Origin: Bacteroidales bacterium
Lineage (GTDB): Bacteria; Bacteroidota; Bacteroidia; Bacteroidales; UBA932
DNA: 6,053 nt
Assembly (NCBI GenBank): GCA_004552615.1
Contig: SFNZ01000093.1
Span: forward strand, 1-6,053
Direction of reading: 5' to 3'
The translations under genes and the position numbers were made by a program. This document shows, in pieces, positions 5,762 to 6,053 of the stretch. Within the stretch, counting starts at the first letter, position 1, and each line of letters starts with the position of its first letter. The notes beneath the pieces were generated by a model. It ran no database searches and had not been told where the DNA came from. It worked only from the letters and a program-made list of their open reading frames with translations.

Positions 5762-6053
5762 AGCAAGTGGACGGAAGTGCAACAGAAGCGTGCGGATGTA
5801 CTTTTTAGATTATATCCGGACATCAAAGAGTGCTATGGCAGATATCTTGAACTGGTTCAGATTTATAACCTTAAGACAGACCGCAGACCAACCCTCATGA
5901 CCAAGTTGGCCAGGTGGCACCGGCCTATCTATGAGGCAGCTGCTCTAGAATATCGGTTGGCAGCCGATGAGATGATGGAGAATATGGACCGGTTCTGGGA
6001 AGATGATGACGGGGAGAGGATGCGCAAGGCTAGTAACGCGTACGATGACAGCA
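5762..6053 (+). pseudogene. Transposase C-terminal fragment, ISAon1-like, no start codon
   Basis: A reading frame open from 5729 to the window end encodes, from 5765, KWTEVQQKRADVLFRLYPDI, then a KLARW segment (codons at about 5903-5917) and RKASNAYDDS at the end. This order matches the C-terminal part of ISAon1-group DDE transposases of Bacteroidota. There the KWT...RA...LF...YP block and a K-L-A-x-W block precede an N-R-S-T-N-A-x-A-E-S block that carries the last catalytic acid. Here the aligned position appears to be Asp (DDS), not Glu. The N-terminal half with the earlier catalytic residues is absent, and the first in-frame ATG (5897) is internal, so this is a remnant. It begins directly after the Fic stop codon and in another frame. 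It continues past the window, so whether the C-terminus is whole cannot be seen. The family match is from memory, not a search. Confidence 0.68.

Noticed and set aside
5758..5808. ATG at 5758 just after the Fic stop, a possible next gene
   Set aside because: That frame stops after 16 codons. The meaningful frame here is the transposase-like one, which has no start codon.
1..6053. CRISPR array, tRNA, rRNA, riboswitch or attachment site
   Set aside because: No regularly spaced repeats, cloverleaf-like segments or conserved RNA motifs were seen. Nearly the whole window is protein-coding and no gap exceeds 100 bp.

Overview
The window looks like chromosomal DNA from a member of Bacteroidota, most likely order Bacteroidales. 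The reasons are: two lipoprotein-type signal peptides, one followed by an acidic stretch after the lipid-bearing Cys; promoter boxes of the TAnnTTTG type; start codons with mostly A/T-rich leaders rather than clear Shine-Dalgarno sites; a calcineurin-like phosphoesterase of the architecture common in that phylum; and a transposase fragment resembling the ISAon1 group. Coding sequence is moderately G+C-rich for the order. Genus cannot be read from the sequence.

Layout. Positions 95-1891 (+) encode a 598-residue lipoprotein metallophosphoesterase behind a candidate promoter. It converges, with only 8 bp between stop codons, on a three-gene minus-strand cluster. In transcription order this is a LolD-type ABC ATPase (4802-4140), an organophosphate:phosphate antiporter-type MFS transporter (4124-2739) and a lipoprotein of unknown function with YD/RHS-like strands (2718-1900). 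The gaps of 15 and 20 bp suggest one transcript, with a TAnnTTTG box just before the ATPase start. Divergent from it, across 81 bp, is a Fic-domain gene (4884-5756, +) with a Bro-N-like N-terminal domain. Directly after its stop lies a transposase C-terminal fragment (about 5762 to beyond 6053) that has no start codon.

How the genes may work together. The convergent phosphoesterase and the organophosphate transporter could form a scavenging pair, with phosphate esters processed at the cell surface and imported in exchange for phosphate. This is inference from adjacency only. The ATPase has no permease partner in the window, so its partner is probably encoded elsewhere. The Fic gene is probably an independent accessory unit. 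Its C-terminus ends inside what resembles the class III Fic auto-inhibitory motif, exactly where transposase sequence begins, which makes this the most interesting spot in the window. I see no CRISPR array, tRNA, rRNA or complete mobile element, and no clear sign of a wholly new system.
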